A stretch of DNA of 64,000 bases from Anaerotalea alkaliphila (GCF_010179735.1 NZ_JAAEEH010000006.1:34236-98235), one strand, 5' to 3'. Counted from the stretch's first letter, positions 8,146 through 17,360 are shown. The notes: a model not told the origin generated them from the sequence alone. Made by a program: numbers and translations.

Positions 8146-9005
8146 TCCAATGCTTCAACAACCACCGCTTCACATCCCGGTTCGAGGGGGATGCCCCGCC
8201 CCGCCTGCTTTATTCCTGCAGGACGGAGGAGCGGCACAGGGGCATGCCCCGGGTGATGCACATGCACGAGGACCGGGCTGAACTGGTCTTCATCACCTCG
8301 GGCACCGGCATCCACCATATCGGGGGAAGGCAATTCGAAACCAAGAAGGGGGACCTGCTGCTCTACGATGCGGGGGTCGTCCATGACGAGACTGCCAACC
8401 CCAACGAGAGCCTCAACGTCTACGGAATCGCCGTAAGCGGCCTGCGGCTTCCTGGCCGCCCCCTGAACCACTTCACCTTCGAGAACACCACACCCGTCGT
8501 GGCCGTGGGGGACCGCTTCGAGGAGTTCGACCAGCTGCTTGGGATGATCCACAGCCATACCGTCTCCGACAACCGGGGGGATGCGGAGTTCGCCAACTAC
8601 CTGCTCCGGGCGGCCATCGTACTGATCGACGACCTGCTGCACATCCAGGCGGCCGCCATGCAGACGGAACAGAAGGTGATGGTCGAGCGCATCCAGGCCT
8701 TCCTGGACAAGCACTACATGGAGGAGGTCACACTTGCCCAAATCGCGGAACACCTGAACATCAACCAGTATTACATGTCCCATCTCTTCAAGGAGGCCAT
8801 GGGATTCTCCCCCATGCAGTACGTGATCCGACGGAGGATCGGGGAGGCCCAGAACCTGCTCATCAACACCGACGCATCCGTCACCAACATCGCCGTCACG
8901 GTGGGCTACAACAACTCCAACCACTTCCATGCGGCCTTCCAGAAGATGGTGGGCATGACACCGGCCAAGTACCGGAAATACTGGACAGACATCAACGCGG
9001 AATGA
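8142..9005 (+). CDS. AraC family transcriptional regulator with cupin domain
   Basis: This 287-residue regulator has an N-terminal cupin sensor region (MHEDRAELVFITSGTGIHHI, KKGDLLLYDAGVVHDE) and a C-terminal pair of AraC helix-turn-helices (EVTLAQIAEHLNINQYYMSHLFKEA; ASVTNIAVTVGYNNSNHFHAAF). Such proteins usually sense a sugar and activate nearby uptake genes. The next genes, 9273-14999, encode a sugar catabolic and import operon, which is the likely target. It overlaps the methyltransferase by 4 bases. Confidence 0.88.
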   Translation: MIQCFNNHRFTSRFEGDAPPRLLYSCRTEERHRGMPRVMHMHEDRAELVFITSGTGIHHIGGRQFETKKGDLLLYDAGVVHDETANPNESLNVYGIAVSGLRLPGRPLNHFTFENTTPVVAVGDRFEEFDQLLGMIHSHTVSDNRGDAEFANYLLRAAIVLIDDLLHIQAAAMQTEQKVMVERIQAFLDKHYMEEVTLAQIAEHLNINQYYMSHLFKEAMGFSPMQYVIRRRIGEAQNLLINTDASVTNIAVTVGYNNSNHFHAAFQKMVGMTPAKYRKYWTDINAE

Positions 9006-9020
9006 CCTGCCATCCGAGAG

Positions 9021-9046
9021 GCGCCCTTTTTTACGGGCGTCTTTTT
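9021..9046 (+). terminator. Weak terminator after the AraC gene
   Basis: A 6-bp stem (GCGCCC with GGGCGT, one G-T pair) around a T-rich loop, then CTTTTT. The rest of the 267-base gap holds TATAAT at 9224-9229 with no good -35 box, as expected if an activator is needed. Confidence 0.5.
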
Positions 9047-9272
9047 GCATGTCCAGAATGCTCTTTGGGCGTGGCCGGAACAAGACGGAGTTGGTCCATT
9101 TTGCTTTGGAAAGCAAGAATCCGTAGTTTTTGCTGTGCAGATGTTTGTGAAAACATGGGAAAAGCCGCAATAAATATGGCAACTAATGACAAAATCCTGG
9201 AGGTAAACGGAGGGGGGATAGCCTATAATTCAACGTGTAAGCAAACGACGACGAGTTGAAAGGGGAACGGCA

Positions 9273-10199
9273 TTGAGCATGAAAATTTCTGGAGCGCCCT
9301 GCTGCTGGGGTGTGGACAATCCAAAGAATCCCTATCTGCCCCCCTGGGAGCGGGTGTTGAAAGAGGCCTCGGAGGCCGGCTACAGCGGCATGGAACTGGG
9401 ACCCTACGGCTACATCCCCATGGAGCTGGAAAAGGTGGCGGGCGTGCTGGCGGAAAACAAACTGAACATCATCGCGGGAACCATCTTCGATGACCTGGTA
9501 AGCGAGGAGAACTTCCAAAACCTGATCGGGCAGACCCATGACATCTGCGGCATGGTGACCAAGCTTCCCCAACCGCCCCAGGAAGAGGGGCAGCGTTTCA
9601 AGACACCGTACCTGGTGGTGATCGACTGGGGGCATGACGGCCGGGATTATGCGGCGGGCCATCCGGACCGGGCACCCCGGCTGAACAAGGAGGCCTGGAA
9701 CAGGATGATGGACCACATCAGGGCAATCGCCAAGCTGGCCTGGGAGACCTATGGCGTGCGCACCGTGGTGCACCCCCATGCGGGAGGCTACATCGAGTTC
9801 GCAGACGAGATCGACCAGGTGGCCAAGGACATCCCCCAGGAAGTCGCCGGGCTCTGCCTGGATACGGGGCACCTGTACTATTCCAAGATGGACCCCATCG
9901 AATGGCTGCTGAAATACAAGGACCGGATCGACTACCTGCACTTCAAGGACATCGACCGGAAGGTCTACGACGAGGTCATGAACGAAAAGATCCGTTTCTT
10001 CGATGCCTGCGCCAAAGGCGTGATGTGCCCCATCGGCAAGGGAGTCCTTCCCTACGAGGACATCCATAGGACGCTGCAGGAGATGGGTTACGCCGGTTAC
10101 ATAACGGTGGAGCAGGAGCGGGATCCAAGGAACGTGGAAACCAGCCTGCGGGACGTGAAGGCAAGCCGGGATTATCTGGCGAGCGTGGGATTCGATTGA
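9273..10199 (+). CDS. Sugar phosphate isomerase/epimerase family TIM-barrel protein
   Basis: This 308-residue protein belongs to the xylose-isomerase-like AP endonuclease 2 superfamily, which includes IolE, IolI and 3-keto-glycoside-processing enzymes. Metal-binding features are visible in VVHPHAGGYIEF, LCLDTGHLYYSKMDP, DYLHFKDID and VEQERDPR, the usual His, Asp and Glu positions. It opens the operon with the dehydrogenase 18 bases downstream. The likely reaction is isomerisation, dehydration or beta-elimination on a keto-sugar made by that partner. TTG at 9273 has the better distance to AGGGGAACGG; ATG at 9279 is also possible. Confidence 0.8.
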   Translation: MSMKISGAPCCWGVDNPKNPYLPPWERVLKEASEAGYSGMELGPYGYIPMELEKVAGVLAENKLNIIAGTIFDDLVSEENFQNLIGQTHDICGMVTKLPQPPQEEGQRFKTPYLVVIDWGHDGRDYAAGHPDRAPRLNKEAWNRMMDHIRAIAKLAWETYGVRTVVHPHAGGYIEFADEIDQVAKDIPQEVAGLCLDTGHLYYSKMDPIEWLLKYKDRIDYLHFKDIDRKVYDEVMNEKIRFFDACAKGVMCPIGKGVLPYEDIHRTLQEMGYAGYITVEQERDPRNVETSLRDVKASRDYLASVGFD

Positions 10200-10217
10200 T
10201 CACTGGAGGAACAGACG

Positions 10218-11381
10218 ATGATATATGGAGCAAGCAATTTTGAACAACCCATCCGCTGGGGCATGGTAGGCGGCGGTCTGGGAAGCCAGATCGGCTACAT
10301 CCACCGCTCCGCAGCCCTGCGGGACTTCAACTTCAACTTGGTGGCGGGAGCCTTCGACATCGATGCCGAGCGGGGCAGGGACTTCGGCCTCCGGCTGCAT
10401 GTGGCCCCCGAGCGCTGCTACAAGGACTACAAGGAAATGTTCGCCGCCGAGGCGGCCAGGGAGGACGGGATCCAGGCGGTTTCCATAGCGACCCCCAACT
10501 TCACCCACTTCGAGATCGCCAAAGCGGCCCTGGAGGCGGGACTGCATGTGGTCTGCGAAAAGCCCCTGTGCTTCACCACAGAGGAGGCGAAGGAGCTGGA
10601 GCGGACAGCCGCCGCGCAGAAGAAGATCGTGGGCGTGACCTACGGTTACGCGGGACACCAGCTGATCGACCAGGCCCGCCGGATGATCGCAAACGGAGAG
10701 CTGGGAGCGGTCCGCATCGTGAACATGCAGTTCGCCCACGGGTTCCACAATGTGGCGGTGGAAGCTAACACACCCAGCACCAAGTGGCGTGTGGACCCCA
10801 AATACGCCGGTCCCAGCTACGTGCTGGGGGACATCGGGACCCACCCCCTGTACCTGGCGGAAGTCATGCTTCCCGACCTGAAGGTCAAGCGGCTGATGTG
10901 CAGCCGGCAGAGCTTCGTCAAGAGCCGGGCGCCGCTGGAGGACAACGCCTACACCCTGATGGAGTACGACACCGGTGCGGTGGCCATGGTCTGGTCCTGT
11001 GCGGTGAACTGCGGTTCCATGCACGGCCAGAAAATCCGGGTGATCGGCGAGAAGGCCAGCCTGGAGTGGTGGGACGAACAGCCCAACCAGCTGCGTTTCG
11101 AAGTCCAGGGTGAACCCGTCAGGATCCTGGAGCGGGGCATGGGCTATCTGCATCCGGAAGCGCTGGCAGAAGACAGGATCGGCGGCGGCCATCCCGAAGG
11201 TCTTTTCGAGGCCTGGAGCAACCTCTACAACCGTTTCGCCCTGGCCATGACGGCGGCGGACGAGGGACAGGGAGTGGACTTCTGGTACCCCGACATCCAT
11301 GCGGGCCTGGAAGGCGTCCGCTGGGTGGAGAACTGTGTACGGTCGGCCGACCAAGGCGCTGTCTGGGTCGACTACAAATAG
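10218..11381 (+). CDS. Gfo/Idh/MocA family oxidoreductase
   Basis: This 387-residue NAD(P)-dependent sugar dehydrogenase has an N-terminal Rossmann fold with GGGLGSQIG, the diagnostic CEKPLC motif near residues 113-118, and a C-terminal domain with the catalytic DIGTHPLYLAEVM helix. It is longer than myo-inositol dehydrogenase. With the TIM-barrel gene before it and a sugar importer after it, it probably oxidises the imported sugar or glycoside, often at C3 in this superfamily. The substrate is not determinable from sequence alone. Confidence 0.87.
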   Translation: MIYGASNFEQPIRWGMVGGGLGSQIGYIHRSAALRDFNFNLVAGAFDIDAERGRDFGLRLHVAPERCYKDYKEMFAAEAAREDGIQAVSIATPNFTHFEIAKAALEAGLHVVCEKPLCFTTEEAKELERTAAAQKKIVGVTYGYAGHQLIDQARRMIANGELGAVRIVNMQFAHGFHNVAVEANTPSTKWRVDPKYAGPSYVLGDIGTHPLYLAEVMLPDLKVKRLMCSRQSFVKSRAPLEDNAYTLMEYDTGAVAMVWSCAVNCGSMHGQKIRVIGEKASLEWWDEQPNQLRFEVQGEPVRILERGMGYLHPEALAEDRIGGGHPEGLFEAWSNLYNRFALAMTAADEGQGVDFWYPDIHAGLEGVRWVENCVRSADQGAVWVDYK

Positions 11382-11420
11382 AGACAGAAATAAAACCATA
11401 ATATCAAGGAGGGCAAGTTG

Positions 11421-12404
11421 ATGAAAAAAATCATTGCAATGTTGTTGGCGGTGTTGATGCTGGGAGTTACAGGATGTGGGTCTCCGGATCCTGGAACAGG
11501 CATGGAAACAGGTGGGGAAGCAGGCACGGGAACAGGCGGAAGCGACGACAAGCTCGTCATCGGCTACGCATCCAAGAACGTGAACGACACGTTCCAGACC
11601 TATCTGATCGATGCGGCCAACGCCTACGCACAGGAGAACAACATCGATCTCATCGTGGTCGACGCACAGAACGACGTGGTGAAGCAGCAGGACCAGGTCA
11701 ACACATTCGTGACACAAGGTGTGGACGCATTGGTGGTGCTTCCCATCGACACAAGCGCTACGGCGCCCATGACAAAAGCGGCACAGGACGCCGGAATCCC
11801 TCTGGTCTACTGCAACACGAACCCCCATCCGGACGGGAACTTCCCGGAAGGCACCTACTATGTGGGATCCATCGAAAAGGAAGCCGGAACATTCCAGGCG
11901 GAGTACATCGGTGAACTCCTGGGCGGCGTCGGTAACGTAGCCATCCTGCAGGGATCCTTGACACATGAAGGTGCCCTGCAGCGTACGGAAGGTGTTGAAG
12001 AGACGCTGGCGTCCAAGTATCCGGACATAAAGGTGGTGGGCGCGCAAACGGCGGAATGGCAAAGGGACATGGCCATGAGCGTGACAGAAAACTGGATGAC
12101 CGCAAACAACAACGATATCCAGGCCATCTTCGCAAACAACGATGAAATGGCTTTGGGAGCGGTGAATGTGGCCCAGGCGAGAGGAATGGACGTCAAAGTC
12201 ATCGGAATCGACGGCACCACGGACGCATTGACAGCAATCAAGGCAGGAACCCTTGCCGGCAGCGTGTTCCAGGATGCGGAAGGACAGGCCCGCGGCGCCA
12301 TGGAGAAGGCTATGAATGTGGCCCAGGGTGAAGAGGTGGAGGTCATCTCCTGGGTTCCCTTCATCCTGATCACTCCAGAGAATGTGGACGAATTCATTCA
12401 GTAA
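11421..12404 (+). CDS. Sugar ABC transporter substrate-binding lipoprotein (RbsB-like)
   Basis: This is the extracellular binding protein of the ribose/galactose-type importer. Of its 327 residues, the first 20 or so are a signal peptide with lipobox LGVTGC, then a Gly/Thr-rich linker. The mature part shows the type I binding fold (VIGYASKNVNDTFQTYLIDA, VDALVVLPIDTSA, AIFANNDEMALGAVNVAQ, VIGIDGTTDAL). ATG at 11421 follows AAGGAGGGCAAGTTG. A stem-loop separates it from the ATPase gene. Confidence 0.92.
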   Translation: MKKIIAMLLAVLMLGVTGCGSPDPGTGMETGGEAGTGTGGSDDKLVIGYASKNVNDTFQTYLIDAANAYAQENNIDLIVVDAQNDVVKQQDQVNTFVTQGVDALVVLPIDTSATAPMTKAAQDAGIPLVYCNTNPHPDGNFPEGTYYVGSIEKEAGTFQAEYIGELLGGVGNVAILQGSLTHEGALQRTEGVEETLASKYPDIKVVGAQTAEWQRDMAMSVTENWMTANNNDIQAIFANNDEMALGAVNVAQARGMDVKVIGIDGTTDALTAIKAGTLAGSVFQDAEGQARGAMEKAMNVAQGEEVEVISWVPFILITPENVDEFIQ

Positions 12405-12418
12405 GCAGATGTAAAATG

Positions 12419-12451
12419 TTTGGCAATAGGGGGCAACCCTCTATTGCCAAA
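12419..12451 (+). promoter_or_regulatory. Intercistronic stem-loop after the binding-protein gene
   Basis: Long inverted repeat: TTGGCAATAG pairs with CTATTGCCAA, extended by GGG/CCC with one bulged T and a GCAA loop. There is no T tract after it, so it probably stabilises the upstream mRNA and lowers readthrough, giving more binding protein than ATPase. Confidence 0.7.
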
Positions 12452-12471
12452 AGCATATAAGGAGAACCAAG

Positions 12472-13986
12472 ATGGGACAATCAGAGTATCTGTTGGAAAT
12501 GTTGGACATCACGAAAGAATTTCCGGGTGTCAAAGCCTTGAAGGGGGTGACACTGCAAATCAGACCCCATGAGATCCATGCCCTGGTGGGGGAAAATGGA
12601 GCAGGGAAATCTACGATCTCCAAGTGCCTGATGGGAATCTACACACCCACCTCGGGAAAAATCATTTTTGATGGGGAGGAGCGGACGAACTACACCATCA
12701 AGGAAGCGATGGCCTTCGGGGTTTCCATGATCCACCAGGAATTGAGTCCCGTCCGGGACCGTTCCATCATGTCGAACATGTTCCTGGGACGGGAACCCAT
12801 GACCAAATATGGCACCATCGATTGGAAGAAGATGGTTGAAGAAGCCAAAAAGTGGTTGAAACAGGTGGAGTTGGAGGTGGATCCCAGGACGCGCATGGCG
12901 GACCTCTCCGTAGCACAGATGCAGATGGTGGAGATCGCCCGGGCAATCTCCACCAATGCGAAGCTTATCATCATGGACGAGCCCACATCCGCCCTTACGG
13001 AACGGGAGGTGGAGCAGCTGTTCAAGATCATGCGCAAACTCCGTTCAGAGGGGACGAGCATGGTCTATATTTCCCACAAGCTGGACGAGATCTATAAGAT
13101 CACAGACCGGATTTCCGTATTCCGGGATGGAGAATACATCGGGACGGAAGACAGCGACAAGCTGCCCTTGGACCGGATGATCCAGATGATGGTGGGCCGG
13201 GAAGTCAAGGACATGTTCCCGAAAGTCCAGTGCAAGATCGGAGAGCCTTTCTTGGAGGTGGAGGATCTTAGCCACAGCAAATTCTTCAAGAACGTGAGCT
13301 TCGATGTGCGCCGGGGCGAGATCTTCGGCATCGCCGGATTGGTCGGCGCGGGCAGGACGGAGGTCATCGAGACGATCTTCGGCATCCTGGGCAAGTCCGG
13401 CGGCGTGGTGAAGCTGGCGGGCAAGGAAGTGAACATCAGGAACAGCCGGGACGCCATCAAGAGCGGCATGGCACTCCTGACGGAAGAACGCAGGCACAAC
13501 GGCATCTTCCCGATCCTGGACATCCGCTTCAACACGACCGTTGCGAACCTGCAGGGCTACATCAACAAATTCGGACTGATCGACAAGAAGAAGATCAAGG
13601 AAGACACGGATGAATACATCCGGATGATCGGAGTGAAAACGCCTTCGGCTACCCAGCTGATCCAGTACCTGAGCGGAGGCAACCAGCAGAAGGTGCTGGT
13701 CGCCCGGTGGCTGTTGACCCAACCGGAAATCATTTTTCTGGACGAACCCACCAGGGGCATAGACGTGGGCGCCAAGTCCGAAATCCACAAGCTGATCGGG
13801 AAGTTGGCAAGCCAAGGGAAATGCGTGGTCATGATTTCTTCGGAGCTTCCGGAAATCATGGGCATGAGCGACCGCATCATGGTCATGCGGGAAGGCGAGG
13901 TCACCGGTATCCTGGACAATACCACGAATGTGAGCCAGGAAATGCTGATGGAGTATGCGTCCGGAGTGCGCAACGACTATCAGTAA
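12472..13986 (+). CDS. Sugar ABC transporter ATP-binding protein (RbsA/MglA-like)
   Basis: This 504-residue ATPase is the fused double nucleotide-binding domain type. Domain 1 has Walker A GENGAGKST and the weak signature LSVAQMQMVEIA with IIMDEPTSALTE. Domain 2 has a degenerate Walker A GLVGAGRTE but an intact LSGGNQQKVLVARWL and IIFLDEPTRGIDVG. This asymmetry is normal for the family. It works with the adjacent binding protein and permease to import a sugar. Confidence 0.94.
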   Translation: MGQSEYLLEMLDITKEFPGVKALKGVTLQIRPHEIHALVGENGAGKSTISKCLMGIYTPTSGKIIFDGEERTNYTIKEAMAFGVSMIHQELSPVRDRSIMSNMFLGREPMTKYGTIDWKKMVEEAKKWLKQVELEVDPRTRMADLSVAQMQMVEIARAISTNAKLIIMDEPTSALTEREVEQLFKIMRKLRSEGTSMVYISHKLDEIYKITDRISVFRDGEYIGTEDSDKLPLDRMIQMMVGREVKDMFPKVQCKIGEPFLEVEDLSHSKFFKNVSFDVRRGEIFGIAGLVGAGRTEVIETIFGILGKSGGVVKLAGKEVNIRNSRDAIKSGMALLTEERRHNGIFPILDIRFNTTVANLQGYINKFGLIDKKKIKEDTDEYIRMIGVKTPSATQLIQYLSGGNQQKVLVARWLLTQPEIIFLDEPTRGIDVGAKSEIHKLIGKLASQGKCVVMISSELPEIMGMSDRIMVMREGEVTGILDNTTNVSQEMLMEYASGVRNDYQ

Positions 13987-14018
13987 ATAACAGAACAGGG
14001 CATGGAGGTTTAGTTGTA

Positions 14019-14999
14019 ATGGCGAATTCAAAACAAATCAAACAAACGATTTCAAAATATGGGATTGTATTTGCACTGATCGGAATGATCATCATCATCA
14101 GCATCATACGTCCCCAGTTCCTTTCCTACGGGAACATCCTGAACGTGATGACCCAGAGTTCCATCTACGGCATCATGGCCTTGGGGGTCACGCTGATCAT
14201 CATCGCAAAAGGGATCGACCTTTCCCTTGGATCCATGGTCGCGTTCTCCGGCCTGGTGCTGGCAAGCCTGTCCCAGGTGGGGGGAGCCGCAGGGAAAATG
14301 TACCCGAACCTGCCGGAGCTGCCCCTGGTGCTGGCAATCCTGGCCACCCTTGCGGTGGGGGCTTTCATGGGAAGCATCAGCGGCTTCTTCGTGGCAAAGA
14401 CCCATATCCCCGCATTCATCGCCACCTTGGGCATGACCACCATCGTCCGGGGAGCCGCACTCATCTATTCCGGCGGAAAGCCGATCACCAACCTGAAGCC
14501 TTCCCTGCTTGCGCTGGGAGGCAACATCGGCATAATTCCCGTACCCGTCATCATCTATGCGGTGATGATCCTCCTCACCTGGGTGCTGCTCAACTACACC
14601 CGCTTCGGTTCGGATGCCTTCGCCATCGGTGGGAACATCCATGCGGCGGAGGTTTCCGGTGTCAACATCGCCAAAGCCCAGATCCTGGTGTTTGCCTTCG
14701 GCGGCGTGATGTGCGCCGTGGCGGCTACGGTTTTTGCGGGCCGTGTGCAGAGCGTGCACCCGGGTGCGGCGGTCGGTTATGAGTTGACCGCGATTGCGGC
14801 CACCACCATCGGTGGAACCAGCCAGTCCGGTGGAATCGGGACCGTCTGGGGGGCCGTGGTCGGTGCGTTGGTCCTGGGCGTTCTCAGGAACGGCATGACC
14901 CTCATGGGAATCGACGCCTACTGGCAGCAGATCGCCGAAGGTGCGATCATCATCGGCGCCGTTGTCATCGACATGCGTAAGCACGCCGGCAAGAAATAG
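14019..14999 (+). CDS. Sugar ABC transporter permease (RbsC-like)
   Basis: This 326-residue membrane protein has about 8-10 hydrophobic helices and matches the RbsC family: LGVTLIIIAKGIDLSLGSM early on, SGFFVAKTHIPAFIATLGMTTI in the middle, GGNIHAAEVSGVNI in the coupling region and TIGGTSQSGGIGTVWG near the end. The ATG at 14019 has GGAGGT 9 bases before it. It is the last gene of the operon that starts at 9273. Confidence 0.93.
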   Translation: MANSKQIKQTISKYGIVFALIGMIIIISIIRPQFLSYGNILNVMTQSSIYGIMALGVTLIIIAKGIDLSLGSMVAFSGLVLASLSQVGGAAGKMYPNLPELPLVLAILATLAVGAFMGSISGFFVAKTHIPAFIATLGMTTIVRGAALIYSGGKPITNLKPSLLALGGNIGIIPVPVIIYAVMILLTWVLLNYTRFGSDAFAIGGNIHAAEVSGVNIAKAQILVFAFGGVMCAVAATVFAGRVQSVHPGAAVGYELTAIAATTIGGTSQSGGIGTVWGAVVGALVLGVLRNGMTLMGIDAYWQQIAEGAIIIGAVVIDMRKHAGKK

Positions 15000-15005
15000 G
15001 TAGGG

Positions 15006-15053
15006 AACGACAAGGAAGAGCGGCCTTAGGCCGCTCTTCCTTGTCGTTCTTTT
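15006..15053 (+). terminator. Strong terminator ending the sugar importer operon
   Basis: Perfect 20-bp stem (AACGACAAGGAAGAGCGGCC and its complement) with loop TTA, followed by CTTTT. Confidence 0.93.
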
Positions 15054-15106
15054 ACCTGTTTCATCACGAAATCCGATGCAATGGCTGTCTGCCGACGGGG
15101 TTGGGA

Positions 15107-15135
15107 TTGTAAAAATAGCGGAATTGTCTTATAAT
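15107..15135 (+). promoter_or_regulatory. Promoter of the osmoprotectant operon
   Basis: TTGTAA (15107-15112), 17 bases, TATAAT (15130-15135), about 80 bases before the first gene. Confidence 0.65.
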
Positions 15136-15216
15136 TCATCTTGAGACCACGGCGAAAGCCGACATAAAAAGCATTGCCGGAGCATTGCCACGGCGAATGA
15201 GGATGGAGGATTGTTT

Positions 15217-16191
15217 ATGAAAAAAAGAATTGCATCAGCCCTGCTGCTTGCGCTTGCACTGCTGGCAGCCTGTGGGAAGCCCGCTGCGCCCCAGGGGGGG
15301 ACGGAAACACAGGAACCTGCAGCCGGCGCCGAAGCAGCGGCACCGGTGGTGGTGGCCACCATGCTGGATTCGGAAGGGGGGATCCTGGGCAAGATGATGA
15401 TCCAGATGCTGAACAGCAACGGCATAGAGACGGTGGACAAGGTCAACTTCGGGACACCCGACATCCTGCGCAGGGCCCTGGAGAACAAGGAGGTGGACCT
15501 GGTCCTGGACTACACGGGATCCGGGCAGTACTACCATCCCGAGGAGGCGGGGGACCCGTCCATCTGGAACGACCCCCAGCAAGGCTACGAACTGACGGCG
15601 CAGCTGGACCTGGAGAAGAACAACATCCTCTGGCTGACACCCGCTTCGGCCAACAACACGGAAATGATCGCCGTCAAGCGGAGCTTTTCGGAGGAGAACG
15701 GCATCCGGAGCATGGAAGAGCTTGCCGCATATATCAACGGAGGCAATCCCTTCAAGCTGATCTGCTCGGCCTCCTTCGCCGAGAACATGATGGGGCTCCT
15801 GGGCTATGAGGAGGCCTACGGCTTCAAGCTCCGGGACGACCAGCTGATCGTGCTCTCTTCAGGGAACACGGCGGAAATGCTGAAGGCCCTGTCCGAAGGC
15901 ACCAACGACGTGAACGCCTCCCTGGTCTATGGGACGGACGGCGCATTGGACATCATGAACCTGGTGGTCCTGGAGGACCCCGAACAGGTGCCTCCGGTAT
16001 ACCTGCCGGCTCCGGTCCTCCGGGGAGAGGTCGCGGCGGCCTATCCGGAAATCGAATCGATCCTGAAGCCCGTATTCGAATCCCTGACGCTGGAGACCCT
16101 CCAGACGTTGAACGCCCAGGTTGCCTATGAAGGGAAGGATGCCGCCGCCGTAGCGGAAGAGTACCTGAAGGGCGAAGGGTTCCTGCAGTAA
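15217..16191 (+). CDS. Osmoprotectant/quaternary amine ABC transporter binding lipoprotein (YehZ/OsmX-like)
   Basis: This 324-residue protein binds glycine betaine or a related solute outside the cell. It has a lipoprotein signal with lipobox LLAAC, and the mature region matches the OpuAC type II fold: MLDSEGGILGKMMIQMLNSN, VNFGTPDILRRALENKEVDLV and LDYTGSG, as in YehZ. The ATG at 15217 follows GGATGGAGGA with 6 bases between; a TTG at 15211 is less well placed. Its stop shares one base with the next start (TAATG). The substrate may differ from betaine, as YehZ binds it weakly. Confidence 0.87.
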   Translation: MKKRIASALLLALALLAACGKPAAPQGGTETQEPAAGAEAAAPVVVATMLDSEGGILGKMMIQMLNSNGIETVDKVNFGTPDILRRALENKEVDLVLDYTGSGQYYHPEEAGDPSIWNDPQQGYELTAQLDLEKNNILWLTPASANNTEMIAVKRSFSEENGIRSMEELAAYINGGNPFKLICSASFAENMMGLLGYEEAYGFKLRDDQLIVLSSGNTAEMLKALSEGTNDVNASLVYGTDGALDIMNLVVLEDPEQVPPVYLPAPVLRGEVAAAYPEIESILKPVFESLTLETLQTLNAQVAYEGKDAAAVAEEYLKGEGFLQ

Positions 16192-17360
16192 TGGGTGCCC
16201 CGTCGCTCAAGGCGCGCCTGGGGTTCGCCCTGGTGGCCTGGGCGCTGGTCGGGCTGCCCATGGGCACCTTCAGGCCCAACCGTGTCGTCCGGGGCACCCC
16301 CCTTGGATGGGACCTTGTCCTGGGAGAATACGCATTCGTCTTGGGGGGGGGCCTGCTCCTGCTGATGGGGGCCTATGCTTTCCTGGGGGTACGGAAACGG
16401 TTCCGTGTCCTTGGGGCGGTGCCCTGGCTGTTGCCATTGGTTCCAGCCCTGTTGCTGGTCCGCCTCTCGGCGGCGGTCCCCCTGGGCATGGAGGCCGATC
16501 CGGCGGTGCTCCGGGTCTCCCTGGGGGCCGGCTTCTGGGTGTTCCTGGCGGGTGTGCTGCTGGTCCAGAGCGCAGGCAGACGGGGCGGTTGGGCCGCCGG
16601 TCTCACGGGGTGCGGCCTGCTGGTGGTGGCCGTCCTGGGCCAAGTTCCCCATCTGGCCCTCTATCGGGAGTTCATGAACGTGCGGGCAAATTTCGCCATG
16701 GAGCTGCGGCGGCATCTGGTCCTGGCCTTGGTTTCCGTCCTGGTGGCGGTGGTTCCGGGAATCGCCATCGGCTACTGGTGCTACCGGTACGAACGGGCAA
16801 AGGAGTGGCTTCTGGGAGCGGTGAACCTGTTCCAGGTGATCCCCACCCTCTCCCTGTTGGGCCTTGTCATGATCCCGTTGACGATCCTGGCAAGGAACGT
16901 GCCCCTGGCGGCGGAGCTGGGAATCAAGGGGATCGGTTTCGCACCGGCCTTCCTTGTCCTGACGCTCTACTGCCTGTTGCCGATCACGGCCAACGCCTAT
17001 GCGGGGTTCGAGCAGGTGGAGGAGGCGGTCGTCGACAGCGCGGCGGCCATGGGCATGACTCCCCGGCAGATCTTCAGGAGCGTCCTGTTCCCGCTGGCGC
17101 TGCCGGTGATCTATTCCGGAATCAGGACGGCCGTGACACAGAACATCGGGAACACCATCCTGGCCGGCCTGATCGGGGGCGGCGGCATGGGGGCCTTGAT
17201 TTTCCTGGGGTTGTCCCAGTCGGCATCGGACCTGGTGGTCCTGGGGACGATCCCCGTGGTCGCCATGGCGCTGGCCGCGGACGGGCTCCTGAAGCTGGGG
17301 GAAGGATATTGGACAAGAAAGGTGGGGGTCGTGGATGATCCAGTTGAAACAGGTCAGTAA
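16191..17360 (+). CDS. Osmoprotectant ABC transporter permease (YehY-like, long form)
   Basis: This 389-residue permease has a standard ProW/OpuCB domain in its C-terminal 210 residues (ALVSVLVAVVPGIAIGYWCY, FQVIPTLSLLGLV, DSAAAMGMTPRQIFRSVLFP coupling helix, TILAGLIGGGGMG). About 170 residues before it form extra membrane helices, as in E. coli YehY. Its 3' end overlaps the ATPase gene by 26 bases. It is one of two permeases that pair with the ATPase. Confidence 0.88.
   Translation: MGAPSLKARLGFALVAWALVGLPMGTFRPNRVVRGTPLGWDLVLGEYAFVLGGGLLLLMGAYAFLGVRKRFRVLGAVPWLLPLVPALLLVRLSAAVPLGMEADPAVLRVSLGAGFWVFLAGVLLVQSAGRRGGWAAGLTGCGLLVVAVLGQVPHLALYREFMNVRANFAMELRRHLVLALVSVLVAVVPGIAIGYWCYRYERAKEWLLGAVNLFQVIPTLSLLGLVMIPLTILARNVPLAAELGIKGIGFAPAFLVLTLYCLLPITANAYAGFEQVEEAVVDSAAAMGMTPRQIFRSVLFPLALPVIYSGIRTAVTQNIGNTILAGLIGGGGMGALIFLGLSQSASDLVVLGTIPVVAMALAADGLLKLGEGYWTRKVGVVDDPVETGQ

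Noticed and set aside
10200..12062. 620-residue open frame on the minus strand opposite the Gfo/Idh/MocA and binding-protein genes
   Set aside because: The plus-strand proteins have unmistakable motifs; the antisense product has no family features.
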